Part shown: positions 1-5,650 of the stretch, piece after piece
Position numbering within the stretch: position 1 is the stretch's first letter
Layout: each line of letters starts with the position of its first letter
NCBI GenBank assembly: GCA_035540755.1
Contig: DATLGD010000098.1
Location: forward strand, 1 to 7,552
DNA length: 7,552 nt
Origin: DATLGD01 sp035540755
Lineage (GTDB): Bacteria; Actinomycetota; Actinomycetes; Mycobacteriales; SCTD01
Direction of reading: 5' to 3'
Translations under genes and position numbers: made by a program
Notes under the pieces: generated by a model
What the model was told of the DNA's origin: nothing
What the model saw: only the letters and a program-made list of their open reading frames with translations
Database searches by the model: none

Positions 1-1406
1 CGCACCGGGTGCTGCCACCGGACGAGCGCCTCGACGCCGATGACCCGGCCGTCGGTCAGGTCGGCCTTGGGCTGGTAGTGCAGGACCAGCTCGTCCTCGG
101 CCAGCGCCCGGCGGAGCTCCCCGGCCAGGGCGAGCCGCTGCGCAGAGTTCCGGTCGCGCGCGCTGTCGTACACCTCCACCCCGCCGCCGGACTCCTTGGC
201 CAGGTACATGGCGACGTCGGCGCGCTGCAGCAGGTCCTCGAGATGGGTGCCGTGCTGGGGTGAGACCGCGATGCCGATGCTCACCCCGACGTCGACGAGC
301 ACGCCGTCGAGCTCGACCGGCGCGCACAGCCGCGAGGACAGCCGCTGGCCGGTGACGACGGCCTCCTCGGCGGTCGTGCCGGGCAGCACGACGGCGAACT
401 CGTCGCCTCCCAGCCGGGCCGGGACGTCGTCCGGCCGCAGGGCCGCGGTGAGCCGCTGCCCGAGCACCCGCAGCAGGTGGTCGCCGGCGTGGTGCCCCAG
501 CGTGTCGTTGACCTCCTTGAACCGGTCGAGGTCGAACAGCAGGAGCGCGACCGGTGAGCCGTCGGTGCGGTCGAGGACCTCGTGCGCGCGCTCGGCGAGC
601 TGTGAGCGGTTCGGCAGGCCGGTGAGCGCGTCGGTGAGGGCTTCGCGCTCGCGCTGCAGCGAGACGGCGGCGACCTTGTACACGGCCAGCAGGGCCGGCA
701 GCAGCAGCGGCACGAAGCCGGCACCTCGCTCCATGGCCAGCACGACGAGCGGCGACAGGCTCAGCAGCGCGCCGTTGCTGGCGACCTCGTGGGCCAGGTC
801 CGGCACGAGCACGTCGCGCAGCGGGCGCCCGACTGACAGTGCGATCGCCTGCGTGACCAGCAGCTGGTTGACCACGAAGTACACGACCGCGCCGGCTGCA
901 GCGGCGGCGAGCATGCCGCCGTCCATCACCGACAGCCGGTCGGGTGACGGGGCGTGGCCGGTCCAGGCCATCGTGACGGCGGCGGCCGTCCAGCACAGCG
1001 AGTACTGGCCGATGTTGAACGCCGTCCGCCAGGGCGCCTTGCGCTTGGACAGGTCGGTCACGAGCACCGCCGCGGCCTGGGCCAGCAGCGCGACGGCCAG
1101 GCCGTAGCCGAGCAGGAGGGCGAACAGCATGGCCAGCGACAGCGCGATGCCGTTGGTGTCGCGCGTGCCGGCGGCGAACAGCGGCCGCAGCTCGACGGCG
1201 ACGAGCAGGGTGACCACGAGCCAGAAGGCCGGCTCGAGACCGCGCAGGTCGGACAGGTCGAGCGACAGCGTGCCGTGCACCCAGGCCGCGAGGCCGAGCG
1301 CGGTCACCGCGGCGACGTAGCCCCGGAAGGCCGAAGGCCACGTCCCGCCGAACCGGTTGCGCACGTCGGCGTCGGGGCTCGGCGACGTGCCGGCGGGCCG
1401 GGTCAC
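1..1406 (-). CDS. Membrane-anchored GGDEF-EAL protein (cyclic-di-GMP synthase/phosphodiesterase), C-terminus cut by window edge
   Basis: The minus-strand frame is open from a GTG at 1406 to the left edge: 468 visible codons, no stop. Residues about 28-250 form some seven or eight hydrophobic segments, including FNIGQYSL near 130-137, so the protein is a multi-pass membrane protein; I cannot assign this sensor part to a named family. The linker DALTGLPNR (259-267) opens the diguanylate cyclase domain. It has FDLDRFKEVND (291-301), an intact GGDEF at 333-337 and an inhibitory-site RPDD at 324-327, five residues before GGDEF as in feedback-inhibited cyclases. An EAL domain follows, with YQP and EALVRW (EAL at 459-461); the rest is outside the window. 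GGDEF makes cyclic-di-GMP from two GTP and EAL hydrolyses it. Both signature motifs seen are intact, but the remaining EAL metal ligands are not visible, so net activity is unknown. A GGAGGA precedes the GTG by three bases. The gene is divergent from the glycosylase gene. Confidence 0.93.
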   Translation of the reverse strand, partial: MTRPAGTSPSPDADVRNRFGGTWPSAFRGYVAAVTALGLAAWVHGTLSLDLSDLRGLEPAFWLVVTLLVAVELRPLFAAGTRDTNGIALSLAMLFALLLGYGLAVALLAQAAAVLVTDLSKRKAPWRTAFNIGQYSLCWTAAAVTMAWTGHAPSPDRLSVMDGGMLAAAAAGAVVYFVVNQLLVTQAIALSVGRPLRDVLVPDLAHEVASNGALLSLSPLVVLAMERGAGFVPLLLPALLAVYKVAAVSLQREREALTDALTGLPNRSQLAERAHEVLDRTDGSPVALLLFDLDRFKEVNDTLGHHAGDHLLRVLGQRLTAALRPDDVPARLGGDEFAVVLPGTTAEEAVVTGQRLSSRLCAPVELDGVLVDVGVSIGIAVSPQHGTHLEDLLQRADVAMYLAKESGGGVEVYDSARDRNSAQRLALAGELRRALAEDELVLHYQPKADLTDGRVIGVEALVRWQHPV

Positions 1407-1409
1407 GGG

Positions 1410-1415
1410 TCCTCC
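1410..1415 (-). promoter_or_regulatory. Ribosome binding site of the GGDEF-EAL gene
   Basis: On the minus strand GGAGGA lies three bases before the GTG at 1406. The spacing is short, but the match to the anti-Shine-Dalgarno sequence is strong. The next in-frame start I noticed, the ATG at 1130, would delete the first membrane segments, so GTG 1406 is preferred. Confidence 0.6.
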
Positions 1416-1433
1416 GGGGCTGGGGCGGGCGGG

Positions 1434-1444
1434 CACAGTCTGTG
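1434..1444. promoter_or_regulatory. Short inverted repeat in the divergent spacer, possible operator
   Basis: CACAG-T-CTGTG is a perfect 11-base dyad in the 110-base spacer between the divergent GGDEF-EAL and glycosylase genes. A second small dyad, GTGC-TCCCG-GCAC, lies at 1453-1465. On the minus strand the first dyad contains CAGACT (1442-1437), a weak -10-like hexamer that would place transcription about 24 bases before the GTG at 1406. Regulator binding is inference. Dyads this short occur by chance, so confidence is low. I see nothing else in the spacer. Confidence 0.25.
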
Positions 1445-1503
1445 TCGGCAGGGTGCTCCCGGCACTGAAGGCGCGACGTCGGCCGCGGCGCGCTCCGGTC
1501 CGG

Positions 1504-1509
1504 CACACT
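1504..1509 (+). promoter_or_regulatory. Weak -10-like hexamer before the glycosylase gene
   Basis: CACACT ends seven bases before the GTG at 1517, and no Shine-Dalgarno sequence is visible. This is the leaderless geometry also seen before dapA and the GNAT gene in this window. The first base departs from the TANNNT consensus and no -35 element is evident, so the call rests mainly on spacing. Confidence 0.2.
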
Positions 1510-1516
1510 GCGCGGC

Positions 1517-2737
1517 GTGCCACGACCGCCCCGCCTCTCGCTCGCCGCGGCCCGCCGGGTGGCGCTCGCGGCCGCCGGTCTCGGCGACCCACGCCCGGCC
1601 GGCGTGGTGACCCGCCGGCACCTGCGCCGGGTCCTGTCGCGCACGCACCTGCTGCAGATGGACTCGGTCAACGTCTTCGAGCGGGCGCACTACCTGCCGG
1701 CGTTCAGCCGCCTGGGGCCCTACCCGAAGCACCTCGTCGACGATGCCGCGTACCGCCGGCACGAGCTGTTCGAGTACTGGGCGCACGAGGCGTCCCTGGT
1801 GCCGGTGGCCGACCACCCGCTGCTGCGCTGGCGGATGGAGCAGGCCGGGCGCGGTGAGGCCGGGTGGGGCAGGACGGCGCGGATCGCGCGCGAGCAGCCC
1901 GACTTCGTGGCCTCGGTGCTCGCGCGGGTCGAGCAGGACGGGCCGGTCGGTGCCGGGGCCCTGCACGCCGGGGAGCGCCGCGGCGGCCCGTGGTGGGGGT
2001 GGAGCGAGACGAAGGTCGCGCTCGAGCACCTGTTCTGGTCCGGGCGGCTCACCACGGCGGCGCGCACCCGGCAGTTCGAGCGCCTGTACGACCTGCCGGA
2101 AAGGGTGCTGCCGCGCGAGGTGCTCGAGGCGCCCGCCCCGGCACCCGACGACGCCCGCCGGGCGCTGGTCGACAAGGCAGCGCGGGCGCACGGCGTCGCC
2201 ACCGAGCGCGACCTCCGCGACTACTGGCGGCTCGGCGTCGACGAGGCCCGGCGCGCCGTGCGCGCGCTGGCGGAGGACGGCGTGCTGCTGCCGGTCGACG
2301 TCGAGGGGTGGCCGGCCCCGGCCTGGCTGCACCGCGACGCCGCCGTGCCCCGACGGGTGCGCGCCACCGCGCTGCTGTCGCCGTTCGACCCGCTGGTGTG
2401 GGAGCGGTCGCGCGCCGAGCGCCTGTTCGGGTTCACCTACCGGATCGAGATCTACGTGCCGGCGGCCAAGCGCGTGCACGGCTACTACGTCCTGCCGTTC
2501 CTGCACGACGAGGCGCTGCGGGCGCGGGTCGACCTCAAGGCCGACCGCGGCACCGGCCGGCTGCTCGTGCGCTCGGCGTTCGGCGAGCCGCAGCACGACT
2601 CCGGCGAGACCGCCGAGGCGCTCGCCGGCGCGCTGCGCGACGCCGCCGCCTGGCAGGGGCTCGGCGAGGTGGTGGTGGAGCCGCGGGGCGACCTCGCGCC
2701 GGCCCTCGCCGCGGCGCTCGCGGCCCGCCACGGGTGA
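1517..2737 (+). CDS. ycaQ: YcaQ/AlkX-type winged-helix DNA glycosylase (HTH_42 family)
   Basis: A 406-residue protein, close to the usual length of about 400 for E. coli YcaQ (AlkX). Conserved stretches are LLQMDSVNV (45-53), RAHYLPAFSRLG (about 56-67), EYWAHEAS (86-93), and a C-terminal block with LSPFDPLVW (287-295) followed by RAERLFGF and KRVHGYYVLPFL. QMD at 47-49 matches the Q-hydrophobic-D catalytic motif of the AlkX branch; AlkZ toxin-resistance enzymes have Q-x-Q. From what is known of the family, it should excise bulky or crosslinked N-alkylated purines, including nitrogen-mustard interstrand crosslinks, leaving an abasic site. The substrate here is inferred. The GTG start has no Shine-Dalgarno sequence; an in-frame GTG at 1559 (residue 15) is an alternative but would remove residues before the first conserved helix. 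It stands alone, diverging from the GGDEF-EAL gene, with a 64-base gap to the GNAT gene. No resistance or biosynthesis genes lie beside it. Confidence 0.9.
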   Translation: MPRPPRLSLAAARRVALAAAGLGDPRPAGVVTRRHLRRVLSRTHLLQMDSVNVFERAHYLPAFSRLGPYPKHLVDDAAYRRHELFEYWAHEASLVPVADHPLLRWRMEQAGRGEAGWGRTARIAREQPDFVASVLARVEQDGPVGAGALHAGERRGGPWWGWSETKVALEHLFWSGRLTTAARTRQFERLYDLPERVLPREVLEAPAPAPDDARRALVDKAARAHGVATERDLRDYWRLGVDEARRAVRALAEDGVLLPVDVEGWPAPAWLHRDAAVPRRVRATALLSPFDPLVWERSRAERLFGFTYRIEIYVPAAKRVHGYYVLPFLHDEALRARVDLKADRGTGRLLVRSAFGEPQHDSGETAEALAGALRDAAAWQGLGEVVVEPRGDLAPALAAALAARHG

Positions 2738-2788
2738 GCACGCGGAGCACGGGACCCCGGGACGGTCAAACCGCTTGCGCCGGCGCGG

Positions 2789-2794
2789 CAGGCT
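2789..2794 (+). promoter_or_regulatory. Possible -10 element for a leaderless GNAT transcript
   Basis: CAGGCT ends exactly seven bases before the GTG at 2802, so transcription could begin at or next to the start codon. The only Shine-Dalgarno-like bases are a weak AGG within this hexamer. The first consensus T is replaced by C and no convincing -35 is seen. The spacing shared with dapA and ycaQ is the main support. Confidence 0.3.
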
Positions 2795-2801
2795 GACACC
2801 C

Positions 2802-3812
2802 GTGGAGGTGCGGGAGGTCGACCCCGGGGACGTCGCGGCGTTCGCCCCGTGGCACGACGTGCTGACGGCGGCGCATCAGGCGCTCCGGCCGGACGACGTC
2901 CTGCCGGACGCCGACGAGTCGCGCGCCACCGCCCTCGCGGGACGTCCGGAGCGCGACCCGTCCGAGCTGATCGAGCTGCTGCTCGTGCTCGACGGCGACC
3001 GGCCGGTGGGCGGCGCGCGCATCGAGCTGCCGCTGCGCGACAACACGCACGTGTCGTACGCCGAGGGCGCGGTGCTGCCGGCGGCGCGTGGGCGCGGCGC
3101 CGGGCGGGCGCTGCTCGACGCCTGGGTCGAGCGCACCCGCGGACTCGGCAGGACGCTGCTCATGACCGAGCTCGACGAGCCGCCCGAGGGGAACGCTGCG
3201 GGACGCCGGTTCCTCGAGCGGCACGGCTTCCAGGAGGCCCTTGTCGAGGTGCGGCGCGACCTGCCGCTGCCCGTGCCGGACGCGCTGCTCGACCGGCTCG
3301 AGGCGGCCTGCGCGCCGCACGCCGTCGGCTACGAGCTGGTCAGCTGGCGCGGCCGGTGCCCGGACGAGCTCGTCGGGGAGCGGGCCGCCCTCGGGCGGGC
3401 GATGTCCACCGACGTGCCGCTCGGCTCGCTCGACTGGCAGGAGGAGGTCTGGGACGCCGCCAGGGTGCGGGAGCGCGAGCGGCTGGTCGCCGAGCAGGGC
3501 CGCACGAGCGTCGTCGCCGCGGCCCGGGAGTCGAGGACCGGCCGCCTCGTCGCCTTCACCGAGCTCGCCGCCCGCCCGGCGCGGCCCGAGCAGGTCGACC
3601 AGTGGGAGACGCTCGTGCTGGCCGAGCACCGCGGTCGCCGGCTCGGCACGCTGGTCAAGGTGGCGGCGCTGCGCCGGCTCGGGCGAGAGGTGCCCGGAGC
3701 CCGGTTCGTCTCGACGAGCAACGCGACGACCAACGCCCCGATGATCGCGGTGAACGAGGCGCTGGGATTCGCTCCCGCCGGGCGCCTCGGCACCTGGCAG
3801 CGCCGCCTCTGA
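2802..3812 (+). CDS. Tandem-domain GNAT family N-acetyltransferase
   Basis: A 336-residue protein with two GNAT folds in a row. The first domain (about 1-155) has the acetyl-CoA-binding loop RGRGAG at 96-101 and ends with RRFLERHGF (135-143). The second (about 175-336) has EHRGRRLG (275-282), then STSNATTNAPMIAVNEALGF (304-323), the helix-strand block typical of actinobacterial GNATs. In the second loop R280 replaces the glycine of the RxxGxG/A motif; similar EHRGxRLG loops are common in this group, so the domain need not be inactive. Mycothiol synthase MshD shares this two-domain plan, but I see nothing that identifies this protein as MshD; acceptor and pathway are unknown. The GTG at 2802 is chosen because homology begins there (VEVREVDPGD) and the same frame upstream is only the shadow of ycaQ. 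It probably forms its own transcription unit: a strong hairpin follows 18 bases after its stop. Confidence 0.88.
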   Translation: MEVREVDPGDVAAFAPWHDVLTAAHQALRPDDVLPDADESRATALAGRPERDPSELIELLLVLDGDRPVGGARIELPLRDNTHVSYAEGAVLPAARGRGAGRALLDAWVERTRGLGRTLLMTELDEPPEGNAAGRRFLERHGFQEALVEVRRDLPLPVPDALLDRLEAACAPHAVGYELVSWRGRCPDELVGERAALGRAMSTDVPLGSLDWQEEVWDAARVRERERLVAEQGRTSVVAAARESRTGRLVAFTELAARPARPEQVDQWETLVLAEHRGRRLGTLVKVAALRRLGREVPGARFVSTSNATTNAPMIAVNEALGFAPAGRLGTWQRRL

Positions 3813-3830
3813 CGGCGCACTGCCGGCGGG

Positions 3831-3857
3831 CCCGGCGCGGCTCGCGCCGCAGCCGGG
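3831..3857 (+). terminator. GC-rich hairpin between the GNAT gene and thyX, probable terminator without U-tract
   Basis: CCCGGC-GCGGC pairs with GCCGC-GCCGGG around a TCGC loop: eleven base pairs with one bulged A (3851). It starts 18 bases after the GNAT stop and ends ten bases before the proposed thyX -10. No T-run follows, but actinobacterial terminators often lack one. The pairing is seen directly; termination is inferred. Confidence 0.55.
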
Positions 3858-3867
3858 TCGGCGCGAC

Positions 3868-3873
3868 TACCCT
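3868..3873 (+). promoter_or_regulatory. Candidate -10 element of the thyX promoter
   Basis: TACCCT fits the actinobacterial TANNNT -10 pattern. Transcription would start near 3880-3881, giving a leader of about 60 bases before the thyX GTG. No clear -35 is seen, as is common in actinobacterial promoters. Its place straight after the terminator-like hairpin supports a new transcription unit beginning here. Confidence 0.42.
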
Positions 3874-3906
3874 GACCGCCGGCCCGGCTTCCCCCGCCGC
3901 AGAGGG

Positions 3907-3940
3907 CCTCCGGTGGATGTACTAGCTGTACGGAGACGTC
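3907..3940 (+). promoter_or_regulatory. thyX leader: Shine-Dalgarno, two-codon ORF and possible sequestering stem
   Basis: GGAG at 3932-3935, five bases before the GTG at 3941, is a good ribosome binding site and fixes the thyX start. Just before it ATG-TAC-TAG (3917-3925) forms a two-codon open reading frame. CTCCG (3908-3912) is complementary to CGGAG (3931-3935), so a five-pair stem with an 18-base loop could mask the Shine-Dalgarno. An alternative small stem, GTAC (3919-3922) with GTAC (3928-3931), would compete for C3931. The ribosome binding site is well supported; the regulatory roles are speculative, since five-base complements are frequent in DNA this rich in G and C. Confidence 0.4.
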
Positions 3941-4693
3941 GTGGCAGAGCTCGCCCCGCTGAAGGTCCAGGTCATCGGGTGGACGCACTTCGAGCCGCCG
4001 GCCGACGTGCCGTGGGCGACCGACGCCGAGGGCGGGCAGGCGCTGGCCGAGTTCGCCGGCCGTGCCTGCTACCAGAGCTGGAGCAAGCCGAACCCGGCCA
4101 CGGCCACCAACGACGGCTACCTGCGGCACATCCTCGAGGTCGGGCACCTGTCGGTGCTCGAGCACGGCTCGGTCACCTTCTACCTGTCCGGGATCTCGCG
4201 GTCGCTCACCCACGAGCTGATCCGGCACCGGCACTTCAGCTACAGCCAGCTGTCGCAGCGGTACGTGCCCGAGCGCGACGCAGCGATGGTCGAGCCCGGC
4301 GTGATCGCCGAGGACCCCGAGCTGCACGCGATGTTCCTCGAGGCCACCGAGGCCTCGCTGGTCGCCTACACCCGGCTGCTCGAGGGGCTGGAGAAGAAGT
4401 TCGCCGACGTCGACAACGTCACCAGCCGGCGCAAGCAGGCCCGGCAGGCCGCGCGCGCCGTCCTCCCGAACGCCACCGAGACGCGCATCGTCGTCACCGG
4501 CAACTACCGGGCGATGCGGCACTTCGTCGCGATGCGGGCCAGCGAGCACGCCGACGTCGAGATCCGCGAGCTGGCGGTCGCCATGCTCCGCGAGCTGCAG
4601 CGGGTGGCGCCGAACGTCTTCGCCGACTTCGAGATCTCCGCGCTGCCCGACGGCACCGAGGTCGCGAGCAGCCCCATGGTGGGCGAAGGCTGA
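3941..4693 (+). CDS. thyX: Flavin-dependent thymidylate synthase ThyX
   Basis: A 250-residue protein, the same length I recall for M. tuberculosis ThyX. It makes dTMP from dUMP using methylene-tetrahydrofolate as carbon donor and FAD/NADPH as reductant, as a cytoplasmic homotetramer. The ThyX signature RHR-x7-S is present: RHRHFSYSQLSQR at 95-107, with S105 closing the motif. R87, H194 and R199 fall exactly where the M. tuberculosis enzyme has its dUMP- and flavin-contacting residues, which supports both identity and the GTG start. NATETRIVVTGNYRAMRHF (177-195) is the conserved C-terminal core. A GGAG lies five bases upstream. A hairpin and a candidate promoter separate it from the GNAT gene; dapA follows 36 bases after the stop. 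Whether a folate-only ThyA also exists elsewhere in the genome cannot be judged here. No truncation or missing key residue is seen. Confidence 0.98.
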   Translation: MAELAPLKVQVIGWTHFEPPADVPWATDAEGGQALAEFAGRACYQSWSKPNPATATNDGYLRHILEVGHLSVLEHGSVTFYLSGISRSLTHELIRHRHFSYSQLSQRYVPERDAAMVEPGVIAEDPELHAMFLEATEASLVAYTRLLEGLEKKFADVDNVTSRRKQARQAARAVLPNATETRIVVTGNYRAMRHFVAMRASEHADVEIRELAVAMLRELQRVAPNVFADFEISALPDGTEVASSPMVGEG

Positions 4694-4702
4694 CAGGTCC
4701 GT

Positions 4703-4716
4703 CCCGGCCGCCCGGG
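4703..4716 (+). other. Small hairpin in the thyX-dapA spacer
   Basis: CCCGG-CCGC-CCGGG is a perfect five-pair stem with a four-base loop, ending on the base before the dapA -10 hexamer. It could weakly terminate or protect the thyX message, or may only reflect base composition in a 36-base spacer. There is no T-run. Confidence 0.25.
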
Positions 4717-4722
4717 TAGCCT
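4717..4722 (+). promoter_or_regulatory. -10 element of a probable leaderless dapA promoter
   Basis: TAGCCT, preceded by GGG, matches the actinobacterial TANNNT -10 consensus. It ends seven bases before the dapA ATG at 4730, so transcription would start at or within a base of the ATG. No Shine-Dalgarno is present, as expected of a leaderless message. No good -35 is seen at normal spacing. Confidence 0.55.
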
Positions 4723-4729
4723 CCGCCGC

Positions 4730-5650
4730 ATGAGCGCAGCAGCCGAACAGGCCCCGCCGGCGCCGTTCGGCCGGGTCCTCACGGCGATGGTCACGCCGTT
4801 CACGGCCGAGGGCGACCTCGACCTCGACGGCGCCCAGGCGCTCGCCCGCCACCTGGTCGACGCCGGCAACGACGGCCTGGTCGTCAACGGCACGACGGGG
4901 GAGTCGCCGGCCACCACCGACGCCGAGAAGGCCGACCTCGTCCGCGCCGTCGTCGAGGCCGTCGGCGACCGCGCCCGGGTCCTCGCCGGCGTGGGCACGA
5001 GCAGCACGTCGCACTCGGTCGGCCTCGCCCGCGCCGCGGCCGGAGCCGGCGCACACGGACTGCTGCTCGTCACGCCCTACTACAACAAGCCGCCGCAGGC
5101 GGGCGTCCTCGCGCACTGCGAACGGGTCGCCGGCGCCGCCGACCTGCCGGTCATGCTCTACGACATCCCCGGGCGCACCGCGACGGCGATGGACACCGAC
5201 ACGATCGTGCAGCTGGCGGCGCACCCGCAGGTCGTGGCGATGAAGGACGCCAAGCTCGATCTCGAAGCCACCTCCTGGGTGCTGGCCCGCGCCGATCTCG
5301 CCTACTACTCCGGGCAGGACGGCTGGACCCTCCCGCTGCTGGCGGTCGGCGCCGTCGGCGTCGTCGGCACGAGCACGCACCTGACCGCCGCCGCGACCCG
5401 CCAGATGGTCGAGGCGTTCGTGCGCGGCGACGTCGCCGCCGCGCGCCGCCTGCACACCCGGCTGCTGCCGGCCTTCAGCGGCATCTTCCGCACCCAGGGC
5501 ACGATCCTCGTCAAGGCGGCCCTGCGCGAGCTGGGGCTGCCCGGTGGCCCCGTCCGGCTGCCGCTCGTCGACGCCACCTCGGAGCAGGTCGCCGTCCTCC
5601 GCCAGGACCTCGAGCTCGCCGGCATCCCCTTGGAGAGATCTCCCGCATGA
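4730..5650 (+). CDS. dapA: 4-hydroxy-tetrahydrodipicolinate synthase (dihydrodipicolinate synthase)
   Basis: A 306-residue cytoplasmic TIM-barrel enzyme, near the usual length of about 300. It condenses pyruvate with aspartate semialdehyde, the first committed step to diaminopimelate (peptidoglycan) and lysine. Active-site residues line up with the E. coli enzyme at a constant offset of 11: T55/T56 in NGTTGES, Y118 in TPYYNKP, Y144 and R149 in LYDIPGRT, and the Schiff-base lysine K172 in AMKDAK. YDIPGRT in place of the E. coli YNVPSRT is, as I recall, the actinobacterial form. The start ATG lacks a Shine-Dalgarno but sits seven bases after a good -10, pointing to a leaderless transcript. Its stop overlaps the rnj start (ATGA), and the rnj ribosome binding site lies within its last codons, so the two genes should be co-translated. 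Another pyruvate aldolase of the DapA superfamily is a formal alternative, but the motif set and neighbours favour DapA. Confidence 0.96.
   Translation: MSAAAEQAPPAPFGRVLTAMVTPFTAEGDLDLDGAQALARHLVDAGNDGLVVNGTTGESPATTDAEKADLVRAVVEAVGDRARVLAGVGTSSTSHSVGLARAAAGAGAHGLLLVTPYYNKPPQAGVLAHCERVAGAADLPVMLYDIPGRTATAMDTDTIVQLAAHPQVVAMKDAKLDLEATSWVLARADLAYYSGQDGWTLPLLAVGAVGVVGTSTHLTAAATRQMVEAFVRGDVAAARRLHTRLLPAFSGIFRTQGTILVKAALRELGLPGGPVRLPLVDATSEQVAVLRQDLELAGIPLERSPA
5632..5638 (+). promoter_or_regulatory. rnj ribosome binding site inside the end of dapA
   Basis: GGAGAGA lies eight bases before the rnj ATG at 5647, within the last codons of dapA. The start and stop codons share ATGA (5647-5650), the standard arrangement for translational coupling. 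Confidence 0.7.

Noticed and set aside
196..1107. 303-codon plus-strand open frame opposite the GGDEF-EAL gene
   Set aside because: Ser/Arg/Thr-rich shadow product; the minus-strand frame contains clear GGDEF, I-site and EAL motifs.
1403..2731. 442-codon minus-strand open frame covering the whole glycosylase gene
   Set aside because: Low-complexity Arg/Pro/Gly/Ala product with no motif, while the plus-strand frame encodes a full YcaQ-family protein.
1743..3812. Apparent 689-residue fusion protein ending in the GNAT domains
   Set aside because: The first 353 codons are the out-of-frame shadow of ycaQ (Arg/Pro/Ser/Cys-rich, no domain). GNAT homology begins at the GTG at 2802.
3913..4719. Alternative plus-strand frame starting at GTG 3913 across thyX
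   Set aside because: Arg/Ala-rich shadow; ThyX residues R87, S105, H194 and R199 are all in the frame starting at 3941.
3329..5455. 708-codon minus-strand open frame opposite the GNAT gene, thyX and dapA
   Set aside because: Composition is Arg/Gly/Ala/Val/Asp-rich with no recognisable domain, and it spans three well-identified genes. It is a mirror frame caused by GC-rich third positions.
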